From: Mortierella alpina | Taxonomy: Eukaryota > Mortierellomycota > Mortierellomycetes > Mortierellales > Mortierellaceae | Reading direction: 5' to 3' | DNA length: 64,000 bases | Assembly (NCBI GenBank): GCA_029449245.1 | Contig: JANATF010000005.1 | Location: 2,046,001 to 2,110,000 of the forward strand | Shown here: positions 40,436 through 50,326 of the stretch, in pieces | Layout: each line of letters starts with the position of its first letter | How positions within the stretch are numbered: the stretch's first letter is position 1 | Translations under genes and position numbers: made by a program | Notes under the pieces: model-generated | Databases searched by the model: none | The model's input: the letters and a program-made list of their open reading frames with translations, nothing else | What the model was told of the DNA's origin: nothing

Positions 40436-41712
40436 ATGGAAGCTCCTCTCCCAGCAGGATGGTAACGAGCCGCCCCTCCACCTGAACACTGCCCGAGAGC
40501 ACGAGCCCGAGCGAGAAGCCGAGAATAACCTTCCCTTGTGTCCTGCCTCTGCACCTTGTAGGATCTCGCAATACGACCCTACTCACCAAAGAAACTTTTA
40601 TGTTGGTGAGTGAAACGCCCCTCGGCCCACTGACTGGACCCTGGCCACACTCTTATTTCAGTGCGCACCGTCAAAGCGAGACGCGTCTTCTCATGCACCT
40701 TTCTTCATCACCACAGAAACCGCCTCAGGCAAGACGCAATGGGATCATCCAGGCGGTCATCCACCTCCTTACGCTGACAAGCCGGCAGCAGTAGCAGCAG
40801 TAATGCCCGGAATGCCCACACCTGGATCAACACCTCCCATGCCCACACCTGTTCACTCTATGCCCACACCTGTCACGTCTGCTCCCGGAATGCCCACTCC
40901 TGCAACTTCAGCTCCCGCCACCCAGGAGAAGGGCTTCCATGGCCAGGGCTCGCCTTATGGTGCCCCATACCAAGCTAGTCCCTACGGTGCTCCCCCACCT
41001 GGTGCCTATGGTGCTCCTCCACCCGGTGCGTATGGTGCTCCTCCCCCTGGCGCGTATGGCGCACCTCCACCTGGCGCGTATGGTGCCCCGCCACCTGGCG
41101 CATACGGAGCACCAGCACCCTACGGAGCAGCCCCGCCATCACCTTACGGCGCACCTTCTCCCTATGGTGCACCCTCTCCCTATGGTGCACCTTCTCCATA
41201 TGGTGCACCCCATCAAAGCAGCCCCTATGGCGCACACCCCCCACCTCAAGCACACTATGGAGCACACTCCCCTTATGGAGCACCGCAGCCTTATGCAGCT
41301 CACCCTTCCTCAGCGCAGAGTAAACTTCCAGGAGGCGCGGGTTTGTTGGCAGGAGCAGCAGCCCTCTTGGTTGGCGGTGCCGCGCTCGGTCATGGTGCCC
41401 ACAGTTCTCACGGTCATCACGGTCAACACGGCCACCACGGCGTCTTCCCAGGTGCACACTCGGTCGTCCCTCACTACGGGGGCCATCATGGTAAGCACCA
41501 CAAGTTTAAGCACCACAAGTTCAAGCACCACAAGTTCAAGCACCACAAGTTTAAGCACTACAAGCACCATGGTCATCATAAGCGGTACAAGCATCATGTA
41601 AGTTGTTCAAGGTCCTTTTCGAAAGTGCGCATAATGCATACTGCAACAGGCTGAGCGTATGTTCTTGCGTATTGATTCCTTTTTCTTTCTCTTTTTCTAG
41701 AAATGGTTCTAA
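40436..41712 (+). CDS. WW-domain protein with YGAP repeats and His/Lys-rich tail
   Basis: Exons (plus): 40436-40461, 40562-40605, 40717-41597, 41701-41712, giving 320 residues. The first three exons jointly encode one WW domain (LPAGWISQYDPTHQRNFYV then ETASGKTQWDHPG), including both Trp and the final Pro, which confirms these splice sites. WW domains bind Pro-rich ligands such as PPxY. A Pro/Met/Thr stretch (PGMPTPGS) follows, then about 15 copies of a (P)PGAYGAP/PSPYGAP repeat at roughly 75-190. A hydrophobic Gly/Ala segment (GGAGLLAGAAALLVGGAALG) comes next, then His/Gly-rich sequence and a tail with repeated KHHKFK. The last exon adds only KWF. The His/Lys tail could bind metal or acidic partners; this is inference. 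The hydrophobic block is short for a membrane span but possible. Confidence 0.88.
40970..41225 (+). repeat. Imperfect tandem repeats encoding PPGAYGAP / PSPYGAP
   Basis: Units of about 24 nt (GGTGCCTATGGTGCTCCTCC-like) and 18-21 nt (CCTATGGTGCACCTTCT-like) repeat through exon 3 of the WW gene, with silent differences between copies. Confidence 0.8.
41493..41564 (+). repeat. 15-bp tandem repeat encoding KHHKF
   Basis: Four units of AAGCACCACAAGTTT/C in a row, then a partial diverged unit. Near-identity of the copies suggests recent expansion inside the coding exon. Confidence 0.9.
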
Positions 41713-41893
41713 AAACATCTGTCGTTTTGAACCGTGGTTGAGTACACCCATTGCTCTGCCCATTTACTTTCGCTTCGGTTCTTGCTTTAGTTACCCGTAT
41801 ATTAGTCTGTTGTTACCCTTCCATCTACTTTTTCCATCAGCACTCACTTTTAATGTTACAAATGCCACACAAAAAGGCAAAAGCAAAAGATGG

Positions 41894-41899
41894 AATAAA
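41894..41899 (+). terminator. AATAAA polyadenylation signal after the WW gene
   Basis: A canonical AATAAA about 180 bp after the stop codon, in the plus-strand 3' region. Confidence 0.45.
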
Positions 41900-41971
41900 T
41901 ATCTCACTCGGTCCCATCTCGCCCGCCATTGATTTTGTTTCCGAGACTCGAGAAGGCGGTGGGAGAGGGAC

Positions 41972-41973
<2 letters not shown>

Positions 41974-42014
<41 letters not shown>
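41974..42014. repeat. (TG)20 dinucleotide microsatellite
   Basis: A perfect TG run of 41 bp between two convergent genes; likely length-variable. Confidence 0.95.
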
Positions 42015-42017
<3 letters not shown>

Positions 42018-42042
42018 ATGGGTGTGGTGGTGCGGTGTATAT

Positions 42043-44074
42043 TTAACGTCGCGTCCTGCCACCACGATTACTGGGACCATGCTTGTCCTTCTCCATGCCC
42101 GTGTTCTTGGTGTTGTGGTCCTCATCTGCCTTCACTCCAGTATTGTTATTATGATTGTTGATGTTGTTGTCATTATCGTTGCCTCCGCTGCTGCTGTTGC
42201 TGTTGTTGTCATTATCGTTGCCTCCGCTGCTGCTGTTGCTGTTGTTGTTGCCATGGCCACTGCTTTCGTTCCCCGTTCCGCTGTCCCCACAGTTGCTTTT
42301 AATCCTTTTTGTCTTCCATGCTGCTGAAGCCGCTGTCATGGACACGACCTTGGCCCGCGCGCTTGCAGCCTTGACACTGTATGCAACCATGACCCTTCGC
42401 CACACATCCTGCATCTGCGTGGTCGTGTTGCGAACCAACGTGAATGCGTCTCCTCGCACGACGCTTGTTTTGATCCGGTCCAGACCGCGTCGTTGTGTCC
42501 CATTGTTCCAGGAATCGACGTACAGTTGGCAGATGCGGTAGGTGGGCGAGAATGTCCGGTAAAGAAAGGCGGTGGTGGCGTCCTTGGATCGACTAAGACC
42601 CTTCTGGGTCATCTCGAGGGCAGAGTGTATAAAGGCGGAAGAGGATAGGAGGATAAGCACACGGCGGTGTGAAGGTGAAGTGGATGTGGATGTGGATGTG
42701 GATGTGGCAGCGTTGGCGCCAACGGGGGAAGGGGTGGGAGCAGAGCCGCCCTCGGCATTGGTTTTGATGGCTGTGGCGTGGTCGCTGTTCGTGTGGGTGT
42801 TGGTGAGAGTGCTGCTTGTGTTGGTGTGAGCGTGAACATGACTGGGTGGGGTGCATGAGGGCGATGACGAAGGAGAAACAGCTGTTGTTGCAGAGACGGG
42901 CCGTTGACTATTTGAGGATGCCGAGGGCGCTGCCATCGACGACCGAGCGGACCCACTGCAGGTGCCATGGTCAGATTCGCTTTGATGGTGACCAGATTGT
43001 GCTGGAGCCGTCGGCTGCTCATCAACCAATGGATTCGTGGGGCCGGTTTCAGTCTCGGAGATGCTGTGTGCGGCCACTGCTGCCACGGCTGATGCTGCCA
43101 TTGACGCCGAGACGATGGGCGTGGGCCGCGCTGCGGCTGTCCATGCTGCAGTAGAGGGAGCGCTGTTGCAGGGAGATGTTGATGCAGTGTGCGACGTCAA
43201 TCCTTCTCCCCCTTGAGCTTGTCCTGCATGATCTCCGCCCCTCAGAACGAAACATGAGCCGGAAGTTGTAGACGGTGTGGCGGGCTGCTGTAGGCGATAG
43301 GATTGTCCGCAACAACCTCGTGAAGACACCATAGTGCTGCTGGTGACAGCTACCTCTTCTACCTCCAGGCTGCAGTGTCCAGTGCCGTGAGATTCCGTTA
43401 TTCGTGACACCGCTGTTTAAGCATTCGGGAATAAACGATGGAAAAATTATTTTTTGTTAGCTTGGATGGCAACGCCGATCGTTCCGACAGACCCACAGAG
43501 CCGTGCGAAAAGTCCCACAGATTATGGCCACAATACCTTCTCCAGCAAGACCAAAGTCCATGTGGGTGCCAAGAATCGTACGAAGACTTTTCTTTCTCAG
43601 TTGCCTGCTGCGACCTTGGTCCTTCCCGCTGGCAGAGGCAGCGGGGTGGGGGGAAGTTTGCATGAGGCACTTGAGCCAATCCAACGAGTTCCTAGGGCGA
43701 GGATCCAGTAGCGATCGACAGTAGCTGTCGTGGTGCATGTGATGAGAGGAGGGGGAGGGGGAAAGATGATCTCTTGACGACAGGGCCAAGGTGGGAGAGG
43801 CAGACTGGCAGTGAGGGTGGCGACAGTGGTGAAGGTGATGCTTGGACGGTTTCTGTGCTTGCGGGAGAAGGGTGTCGTGAGCTGCGTCGCTGGGAATGCT
43901 GCTCCCCTCCATGGCGAGAGTCCAAATGAGAGGATCTGTCAGCCGCACCACCTCGTACCAGCTGTTCACAAGTGCAGTGTCCATGGCCATTGTGCTTGCT
44001 GTGATGTGTTGTAGTATTGGAATGCCAATGGGAAAAGTGGAGGAGTCAAAGACGAAAACAGTGTGGAGAAACAT
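42043..44074 (-). CDS. Hypothetical Ser/His-rich protein of unknown family
   Basis: Model (minus): exon 44074-43537, exon 43412-42043, 635 residues. The donor GTATTG (43536) and the acceptor TTAAACAG, with CTAAC upstream, keep the frame. The N-terminus is hydrophobic (FLHTVFVFDSSTFPIGIPIL). An ordered-looking segment follows (WYEVVRLTDPLIWTLAMEGS), then His/Ser-rich sequence and NSLDWLKCLMQTSP. The middle is Ser/Thr/Ala-rich. A conserved-looking block near the C-terminal third (RRVLILLSSSAFIHSALEMT, AFLYRTFSPTYRICQLYVDSW, VVRGDAFTLVRNTTTQMQD) is followed by an Asn/Gly/Asp repeat tail. I do not recognise the family. It begins only 84 bp after the membrane gene at 44158-45118, so the two could be linked. 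The splice is plausible but untested. Confidence 0.55.
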
Positions 44075-44157
44075 AACGAAGCTCTTTTTTATGGTCCGTG
44101 ACCGCGTGGCCCTACCGCAACCTCAGTGGCTCCGGTCTCCTGTCGTGAACGTTTATT

Positions 44158-45118
44158 TCATTGGATTCTAATCTTGATCCCGTCAACCAATGCATCCACT
44201 GCATTCTCCAACATGGCTCTCCATTCTTGCGCTTGACCTTTGGCCGTCTTGCACGATCTATGCAGCGTTGCACTCAGCCTTCGAACACTCGGGCTGGTGG
44301 TTCCAGCAGCTCCCTGATTCAAGGCCATCGCCAGCCAGACAAGACACATCACACTACTCACTCCGAGGCCTGCCAGGATTTCAAACAGCACCAAATACTC
44401 CATTTCTCGCATCCCTGTCGCGCCTGAGGACACTGTAGAAGCCGCAGTAGACACCTCTCCAGCTCCTCTAGAGCTAACGTCTGTGTGCATGTCGATACTC
44501 TGGTAGAGTAGGTGTGGGTTGGCCGAAAAAGACGATGCTGATGTAAATGAAAGCCCACATGCAGTAGGAATTGCACTGCAGAGCATTCTTAGATAATACG
44601 TCCGGATCAAATTCAGCGTCGTACCACCCATCACGTATCCCTGTCTTTGCCCAATGTTAGACTCGCCCAGTACTTCCATTATTGAGCCGTGCGCTGGTTG
44701 TGATCCAGAGCTAGTTCCGTCGTCAAACAACGACGGTGATGATGCAAGGGCTGAATCCAGGAAGCGACGGTGGACATCCAGCATCTGTACCGAGACCAGC
44801 CAGACCTTGAACAGAGTCATGCACTGGCTGTGGTTTCCATATTGCTGAACAAGCAGTGCGCCCTGGATATGAAGGAGGAGCCAGCCACACTGGATGAGAT
44901 AGGTTGCCAAGGCCAGGGCGTGTGGATGTGTCTCTGCTATGCCCGAGATGGTCAAGAGTATGCTAGCTAGGAAGCAACCTGTGGCGTAGGGCAAAAGCGG
45001 GACCTAGCACGGAGTTGAATATGGCTTATGAGATAAGAGGGTATTGGGTAAAGCGAGGTCGAGTCGAGGATTCTACCTTGCTGTCATCCTTTTGCAGATG
45101 TGCGAACGTTGGGAGCAT
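44158..45118 (-). CDS. Multi-pass membrane protein of unknown family
   Basis: Exons (minus): 45118-45077 and 45003-44158 (73-nt intron, in frame), 295 residues starting MLPTFAHLQKDD. Hydrophobic spans: ATGCFLASILLTISGI, ALATYLIQCGWLLLHIQGAL, a weaker one around LNLIRTYYLRMLCSAIP, and EYLVLFEILAGLGVSSVMCL. This suggests four spans with Ser-rich loops. The C-terminus is a basic/amphipathic helix (CKTAKGQAQEWRAMLENAVDAL). An upstream in-frame ATG exists within a C/T-rich tract, but that tract looks like leader, so the inner ATG is preferred. AATAAA follows the stop immediately (44152-44157, minus). No family was recognised. Confidence 0.65.
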
Positions 45119-45625
45119 GTCGTTCAAAGACGTGAGGAATCTTGGCGAGGAAGGGAAAAGTACAGATGAGAGGTGATTGGAAAGGGAATGATAGAGTGAG
45201 AAAAAGAGAGAGGGTGTGAGATGGAATCGTGGGTGGAAGAGAACGAGAGGGAAAGGCGAGACAGTCAAGCCTTTCATGGCGACCAAACAGACCGATCGGA
45301 AATGCGCATGAAATAGCCTCGACCCTTCTTTACCAAGTTTCACCTGCACGCTGTTATGTCCTGTCTGTCCTGCTGCCCTGTTAGACATGCTGAGCAGCCA
45401 GGTGGATGAAGGTGCACCACCTGAACTGCAGGTGCATTGGTCATATCGCGTAAACATCGTGGTCTACTCTTGTAGTCTATATGCCACTCCCCTTTTTACA
45501 CTTTTCTTTCCTTTTCTTACACTACCCGACAAATGGCAATCGAGCTGAGCAACACTGCACTGGACACATGATGCATCGTGGCACACATGTTTATTGAAGC
45601 ATAACGGTCGAGTAGAAATGACAGC
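45119..45625. other. Intergenic, about 500 bp, C/T-rich leader
   Basis: The minus strand is C/T-rich at 45130-45260, the likely leader of the membrane gene. The rest is the 3' region of the aldehyde dehydrogenase gene. No gene was seen. Confidence 0.5.
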
Positions 45626-47104
45626 TCAGACACGGATATGGACAGCCTTGACAGTCGTGTAGTCGGCCAGGGACTCGGCACCGAGGTCCTTGCCGAAACC
45701 GCTTTCCTTCAGTCCTCCAAATGGCATGTGGCTCGAGCAAAGATTATAGCAGTTGACCCAGGTCAGTCCCGTCTCAAGCTCCTGGACACAATGCTCCGCC
45801 TTAGTCAAGTCCTTGGTCCAAACACCCGAAGCCAATCCATAGGGCGTGGCATTGGCGCGCTCCAGCACCTCCTCAAGGGTGTTGAAAGGCTTCATCACCG
45901 ACAGAACCGGACCAAAAATCTCCTCGCGCGCCAACAACGAGGATTCGTCCACGTTGTTATAAATCGTAGGCTCGATAAAGTAGCCCTTGGTGCCATGGCG
46001 CTTGCCTCCGATCAAAAGCTCCGCCCGCCCTTCATTCTTGGCTCTCTCAAAGAACGACATCACTCTATCGAATTGAGCTCGATCGACCATGGTTCCAAAA
46101 TTATAAGCTTCGTCCAAGGAATCACCAATCTTGATCTTTTCGACGCGAGCCTTGAACTTTTGCAAAAACTGATCCTCAATGCCCTTCTGTAGGAAGAGCC
46201 GTGATCCAGCACAGCAGTTCTGACCCATGTTGGCATAGATGGCGCCAAAGACATCTTCAACAGCCTGGTCAAGATCCGCGTCCGCAAACACGATCAGAGG
46301 GCTCTTGCCGCCGAGCTCGAGAGTCACCTTCTTGAGGTTGCTGTTGGCGGCAGCACTCATGACCTTGCGACCGACGTTGCCGGACCCAGTAAAGCTGCAC
46401 TTGTGAATTCCCTTGTGGTTGGCGATCGCGGACCCAACAGCCTCGCCACCGGGAAGGACGTTGAACACTCCATGGGGCAGATCGGTGTGCTGGGAGATAA
46501 GCTCGCCGAGCAGGAGCGAGGAAAGGGGTGTCTGCGGTGCGGGCTTGAGGATGATGGCGTTACCGCAGGCCAGAGCAGGCGCGATTTTCCAAGCGGCAAG
46601 GACGAGTGGGTAGTTGAACGAGGTGATCAAACCACACACACCAACGGGCTTGCGGACGGTGTACGACTTGTGGTTGCACTCGGTGGCAAAGTTTTGGCCG
46701 TGGAGCTTGTCGGCATGGCCAGCAAAGTAGCGGAAACATTCGATCGCATCCTCGATGTCATATTGGGCCTCCGCGAGAGGTTTGCCACAGGCCGCCTCGA
46801 GTACCGTCAGCTTCCACATGTTTTGCTCGAGAGCCTGAGCAATGTTCAGGAGGACGTTGCGACGTTTCTTGCCGGTAAAGTCCTTCCACGGGCCTTTAAG
46901 GGCCGCATGGGCTGACTGGACAGCGAGATCGACATCCTCGGGACTGGCCTCATTAACGGTCTCGAGCAGCTCCTCGGTGCAGGGGTTGTACAGCGGGCGC
47001 TTGGCTGGCGAGGAAGCGAGGGAGGGCTGGAACTTGCCGTTGATGAATGGGCCGATGAATCGCGAGAATGCGACATTGCCCTTGGAGGTGTTGATGGAGA
47101 ACAT
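45626..47104 (-). CDS. NAD(P)-dependent aldehyde dehydrogenase (ALDH superfamily)
   Basis: It oxidises an aldehyde to the carboxylic acid with NAD(P)+. A single exon of 492 residues, the usual ALDH length. Key parts: NPCTEELLETV near the start; ITSFNYPLVLAAWKIAPAL, with Asn163 in the usual oxyanion Asn position; ILKPAPQTPL, with the cofactor-binding Lys187; the coenzyme loop FTGSGNVGRKVM; the general base Glu263 in TLELGGKSPL; the catalytic Cys297 in GQNCCAGSR; EEIFGPVLSV; and the C-terminal PFGGLKESGFGKDLG. All catalytic residues are intact. It resembles the ALDH1/2/9 (betaine-aldehyde or general aldehyde) groups; the substrate cannot be fixed from sequence. No clear mitochondrial presequence, so probably cytosolic. 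It diverges from the YAF9 gene with 665 bp between starts. Confidence 0.95.
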   Translation of the reverse strand: MFSINTSKGNVAFSRFIGPFINGKFQPSLASSPAKRPLYNPCTEELLETVNEASPEDVDLAVQSAHAALKGPWKDFTGKKRRNVLLNIAQALEQNMWKLTVLEAACGKPLAEAQYDIEDAIECFRYFAGHADKLHGQNFATECNHKSYTVRKPVGVCGLITSFNYPLVLAAWKIAPALACGNAIILKPAPQTPLSSLLLGELISQHTDLPHGVFNVLPGGEAVGSAIANHKGIHKCSFTGSGNVGRKVMSAAANSNLKKVTLELGGKSPLIVFADADLDQAVEDVFGAIYANMGQNCCAGSRLFLQKGIEDQFLQKFKARVEKIKIGDSLDEAYNFGTMVDRAQFDRVMSFFERAKNEGRAELLIGGKRHGTKGYFIEPTIYNNVDESSLLAREEIFGPVLSVMKPFNTLEEVLERANATPYGLASGVWTKDLTKAEHCVQELETGLTWVNCYNLCSSHMPFGGLKESGFGKDLGAESLADYTTVKAVHIRV

Positions 47105-47769
47105 TGTGGAGTGGCAGGAGAGGTGAATGGACGAGCGTGGGAACCAGGTAGGAAGGGTGAAAGGGAAAGAGAGAAGAGGAGAGAGAAGAGAGAGAAGAGA
47201 GAGAAGAGAGAGGAGAGGCGCTCATGCCTCCCGACAAGGCGCCCATATTTGTGCGCTACTGCGTTTGTGTGCACGAAACCAAAGTTCGCTCACAACTGTG
47301 CAACACGTCTGCGTGCTGGGATACCAACGCGATGCAACTCCCATGATGTGGTTCCCTCTCTTCTCGAGACCTCCTTAGCGCCCTTCTTGGTCGAAACATG
47401 GTGCTGGGCATGTACCCCTGCAATGTCGCCCGGGGCCACTGGGAGGCGTTAATATTCCCACAGAAGTGATCAAGCTACTCTCTGCCCAGAGTCTTCACAT
47501 ATACAGCAGCGTATTCTCTGCTTGGGCCAGAAGCACACAGCCATGAGTGTAGAGAGGCGACCCAGTTTTGTGTATCTGCATGGAGCATGTAGAGCAAGTG
47601 TGTGAACGTGGACTCATTTCTGGTTACTTTGAGTGGCTTTGCAAGCGCGGTGCTTCTGTGTTCTTGGTTTTTGGACTCTCCTTTGCCGTCCCACCCATTA
47701 ACTTGCATTTCATTCAACAAGCACATATCACCCATCACCACTAACTGCACTGCAGCAACACCCGCTCCA
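47105..47769. other. Divergent promoter between ALDH and YAF9
   Basis: 665 bp. The ALDH side carries a GAGAGAA purine tract (47155-47217). No gene was recognised; the YAF9 first exon is at its right end. Confidence 0.55.
47155..47217. repeat. Polypurine GAGAGAA tract in the ALDH leader
   Basis: GAGAGAAGA-type units repeat several times 50-110 bp upstream of the ALDH start; C/T-rich on the coding strand. Confidence 0.8.
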
Positions 47770-48695
47770 ATGACATCCATCAAGAGAATGAAGGTGCCTC
47801 CCCTAAGCAGATAGAACAAGGTCATGCAGCTCCTCAGTCAACAACAAATAGGGCACAACCTAATCTTCGTGCCTTTGCACATGCCTCCTCAATCAACTAG
47901 GGCATCGCCGTTTCGAGGCCATTCATCTACGGCAACTCGGCACAGCCTCTGCACGGAAAGAAAGCAGCCAACCCAGAGCACACCCATCGCTGGACCCTCT
48001 CCGTGCGTGGAATCAACAACGAAGACATTTCATACTTCATCCGCAAGGTCACATTCAAACTGCATGACACCTACGACAATCCTACCAGAGGTAAACCAAG
48101 CTTTTGTTTTTTTTGCTATTCCTGTTGGTATGGCTTGATACCGCACTCCTAACTCTTTCTTCTGTAGTGATCGAAAAGCCGCCTTTCGAAGTAACAGAGA
48201 CAGGGTGGGGCGAGTTTGATCTTATCATCAAGATCCACTTTAACCCCGTCAGTGGCGAGAAACCGCTCACACTCTACCATCATCTGAAGTTGCATCCTTA
48301 TGAAGAGGACGAACAGGGTAACCCTTGGCCAAAGCAAAAACCCGTCACTAGCTACTCATACGACGAAGTGGTAAGTATTTGGCTTTTAGCATTTTTGATA
48401 GACATTAGAGGGTTGACGTGCAGACGAAAAGATCCACTAGAGTAATAACTAACCGTGGTGCTTTCTTTCATGGTCATAGGTCTTCAACGAGCCGATCGAC
48501 AGTTTTTACACCATATTACAGGAGAACACAACATCCAACATTCCACTGAAAAAGACACCACATCATCAGTTTAGTCTGCAGGCAGAGCAGGAGGAGATCG
48601 AACGGTTGGATAAGGCACTCAAAACGACAGCACAGGAGATCGTCAAACATCGCGAGCGGTGTAAACGTTTGGAAGCAGAATTGGCTGTGAAATAA
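47770..48695 (+). CDS. YAF9: YEATS-domain chromatin protein YAF9 (GAS41 homologue)
   Basis: Yaf9 is a subunit shared by the SWR1 remodeller and the NuA4 acetyltransferase; its YEATS domain reads acylated histone lysines. Exons (plus): 47770-47793, 47901-48090, 48168-48370, 48480-48695, giving 210 residues, close to yeast Yaf9 (226). Exon 1 is only 24 nt (MTSIKRMK) with a weak donor GTGCCT, but the join to GIAVSRPFIYGNSA reproduces the family N-terminus. YEATS hallmarks: HTHRWTLSVRG, ISYFIRKVTFKLHDTY, FEVTETGWGEFD (the reader-pocket GWGEF) and LKLHPYE. A C-terminal coiled coil (EEIERLDKALKTTAQEIV) fits complex assembly. It converges with the F-box/EF-hand gene (182 bp between coding ends). Confidence 0.93.
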
Positions 48696-48877
48696 AAAAA
48701 ATATCGCCTTTCAGAAAATTGAACTTTCCCCCCTCGATCAGCCTCGATTTTGCTCCAGACCAAAAAGTATGATGTCTATCCATTCAGTACTCCTTATTGA
48801 AGGATTGTAGGAAAGCAGGATCACTTTTTCATTTTCATATGAGTGCCATGGTTTAAGTACGAAAGGCCAAATCAAAT

Positions 48878-50102
48878 CTATGCGTTCCTGGCAACATCGC
48901 AGCGGACCAATCTGTCTCCATCCCAGCCGTGCTTCTCCAGATCACGACGTGTCTCAATAGGGTCCTCCAAGGTCTGCTCCAAGAAAAAGTTGAAGAAGCC
49001 ATCCAACGTCAAATATCCCTTGGCATCCTTGCCAAACTGGATCCCCATCTGTGATAGGAACGCAGCTGGAGGCCGGCTGCCATTGGTCTTGAAAACAAAC
49101 TCTGACAACTCTTCAGGTGACAGACTTCCATCCTTGTCCTTGTCAAAGCCGTTGAAAATCGCTGTCAGTGCTGCCTTCAATCGATTCGACAGCTCCTTGG
49201 CATTGTCCAGCAAAGGTGCTGCATCCGTCATGGTCGAACCATACCCGTCCAAGAGTCCCTGAATCTCCTGGGTCAGCTCATTAATGGGCTCGTAGTTGGG
49301 ATCAACCATGCTGCCAATTTCCAACAAAGACAGAGCGTCCTCGAGCTCGTTCAGAACATAGAGCGTGAATCCAAGCAAATGATAGCACCCGGCATGTCCG
49401 GGGAAGTTGTCTAAATAAAGCGCCCAAAAAACAATGTCGTCGTCAATCAAGAGATCCAGAGACATTGACTGTCTGCCTATAGGACTGACAAGATCGAGTA
49501 TGCTTTTTTTCCTTCTCTTTCATTACCTAGGATGCCAACCATCAGCTGTGCTGCCCTGCTCAACGAGTCAATATCGCCCGAAGCCTGAAACCCTCTCAAA
49601 AGCTCTTGTGCCTCCTCATAATCCTTTTCCGACTGTGCAATCTGAATATCCGCATCCTTGTTCATCTCTGCCATAGCCAGATGTCTCTCCTTGTAGTATT
49701 GACGCCAGTCTGTAGGCTCGGGCTTGTTCTGCTCGCCCAGATCCAGTCCTGCAGAGTCGAGGATAGAAGTGATCGTGAAGCGGTCTCCAAAATCATCGAC
49801 GGCTTTGCTATAGAGACAAAAAAGAAAAAAGAGAAAAGGCATGTTTTAAAAGCGTTAGTACGGTTGTTGAGCAGACACAAACTTTGGGGAGGGTTTTCTC
49901 CAGAACAAAAGTTCTTCTACTATATCTTGATCCACCAGGTTAGTTCTGATACGTACTGCTCCCAAACTTCTGGGCGGTTGAGGGATTTATAGAGTCGTTT
50001 GCAGGTGGCTCCGAGATGGACCATGTCCAGGGGCTCAAGGTAGGATGCGAGGATCTCAATGAGCTCCTCGGTCAGAATGTCGAATGTCTTTGGGCTGGCC
50101 AT
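48878..50102 (-). CDS. F-box protein with EF-hand
   Basis: Exons (minus): 50102-49957, 49807-49527, 49410-48878, giving 319 residues. An N-terminal F-box (about 8-48: ILTEELIEILASYLEPLDMV, CKRLYKSLNRPEVWE) would bind Skp1 in an SCF ubiquitin ligase. A helical middle follows (WRQYYKERHLAMAEMNKDAD; YHLLGFTLYVLNELEDALSL), possibly TPR-like. A canonical EF-hand loop at 232-243 has Asp232, Asp234, Asp236, Gly237 and Glu243 (DKDKDGSLSPEE), so Ca2+ binding is expected. A degenerate second EF-hand may follow (FGKDAKGYLTLDGFFNFFL). The combination suggests a Ca2+-influenced ubiquitin ligase adaptor; that is inference. The second intron's acceptor (TTTATTTAG) is chosen by frame and gives DNFPGHAGCYHLL. 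Confidence 0.85.
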
Positions 50103-50326
50103 GGTGTTGCGGGGAATTCGACGTGTGCTGAGGAGAGGAGAAACTGCAGACTTTCACCTGAGAAGGGAAAAAAAAGTTGTGGCTTTGATTACACATACAC
50201 AAGTCGAGGTGACCTCCCCACAGATCTTGGTACCAGACAAACGCTTTTATAATGTATATGGGGTAGCGAAGGGGGGAGAGGGGGGAGAATGGCAATGGTG
50301 GTAGTGGTAGAGGTGGGTTGGAAAGT

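Noticed and set aside
45077-45457. Upstream in-frame start for the membrane protein (longer N-terminus)
   Set aside because: The extra residues come from a C/T-rich tract typical of leaders; the ATG at 45118 gives a cleaner start.
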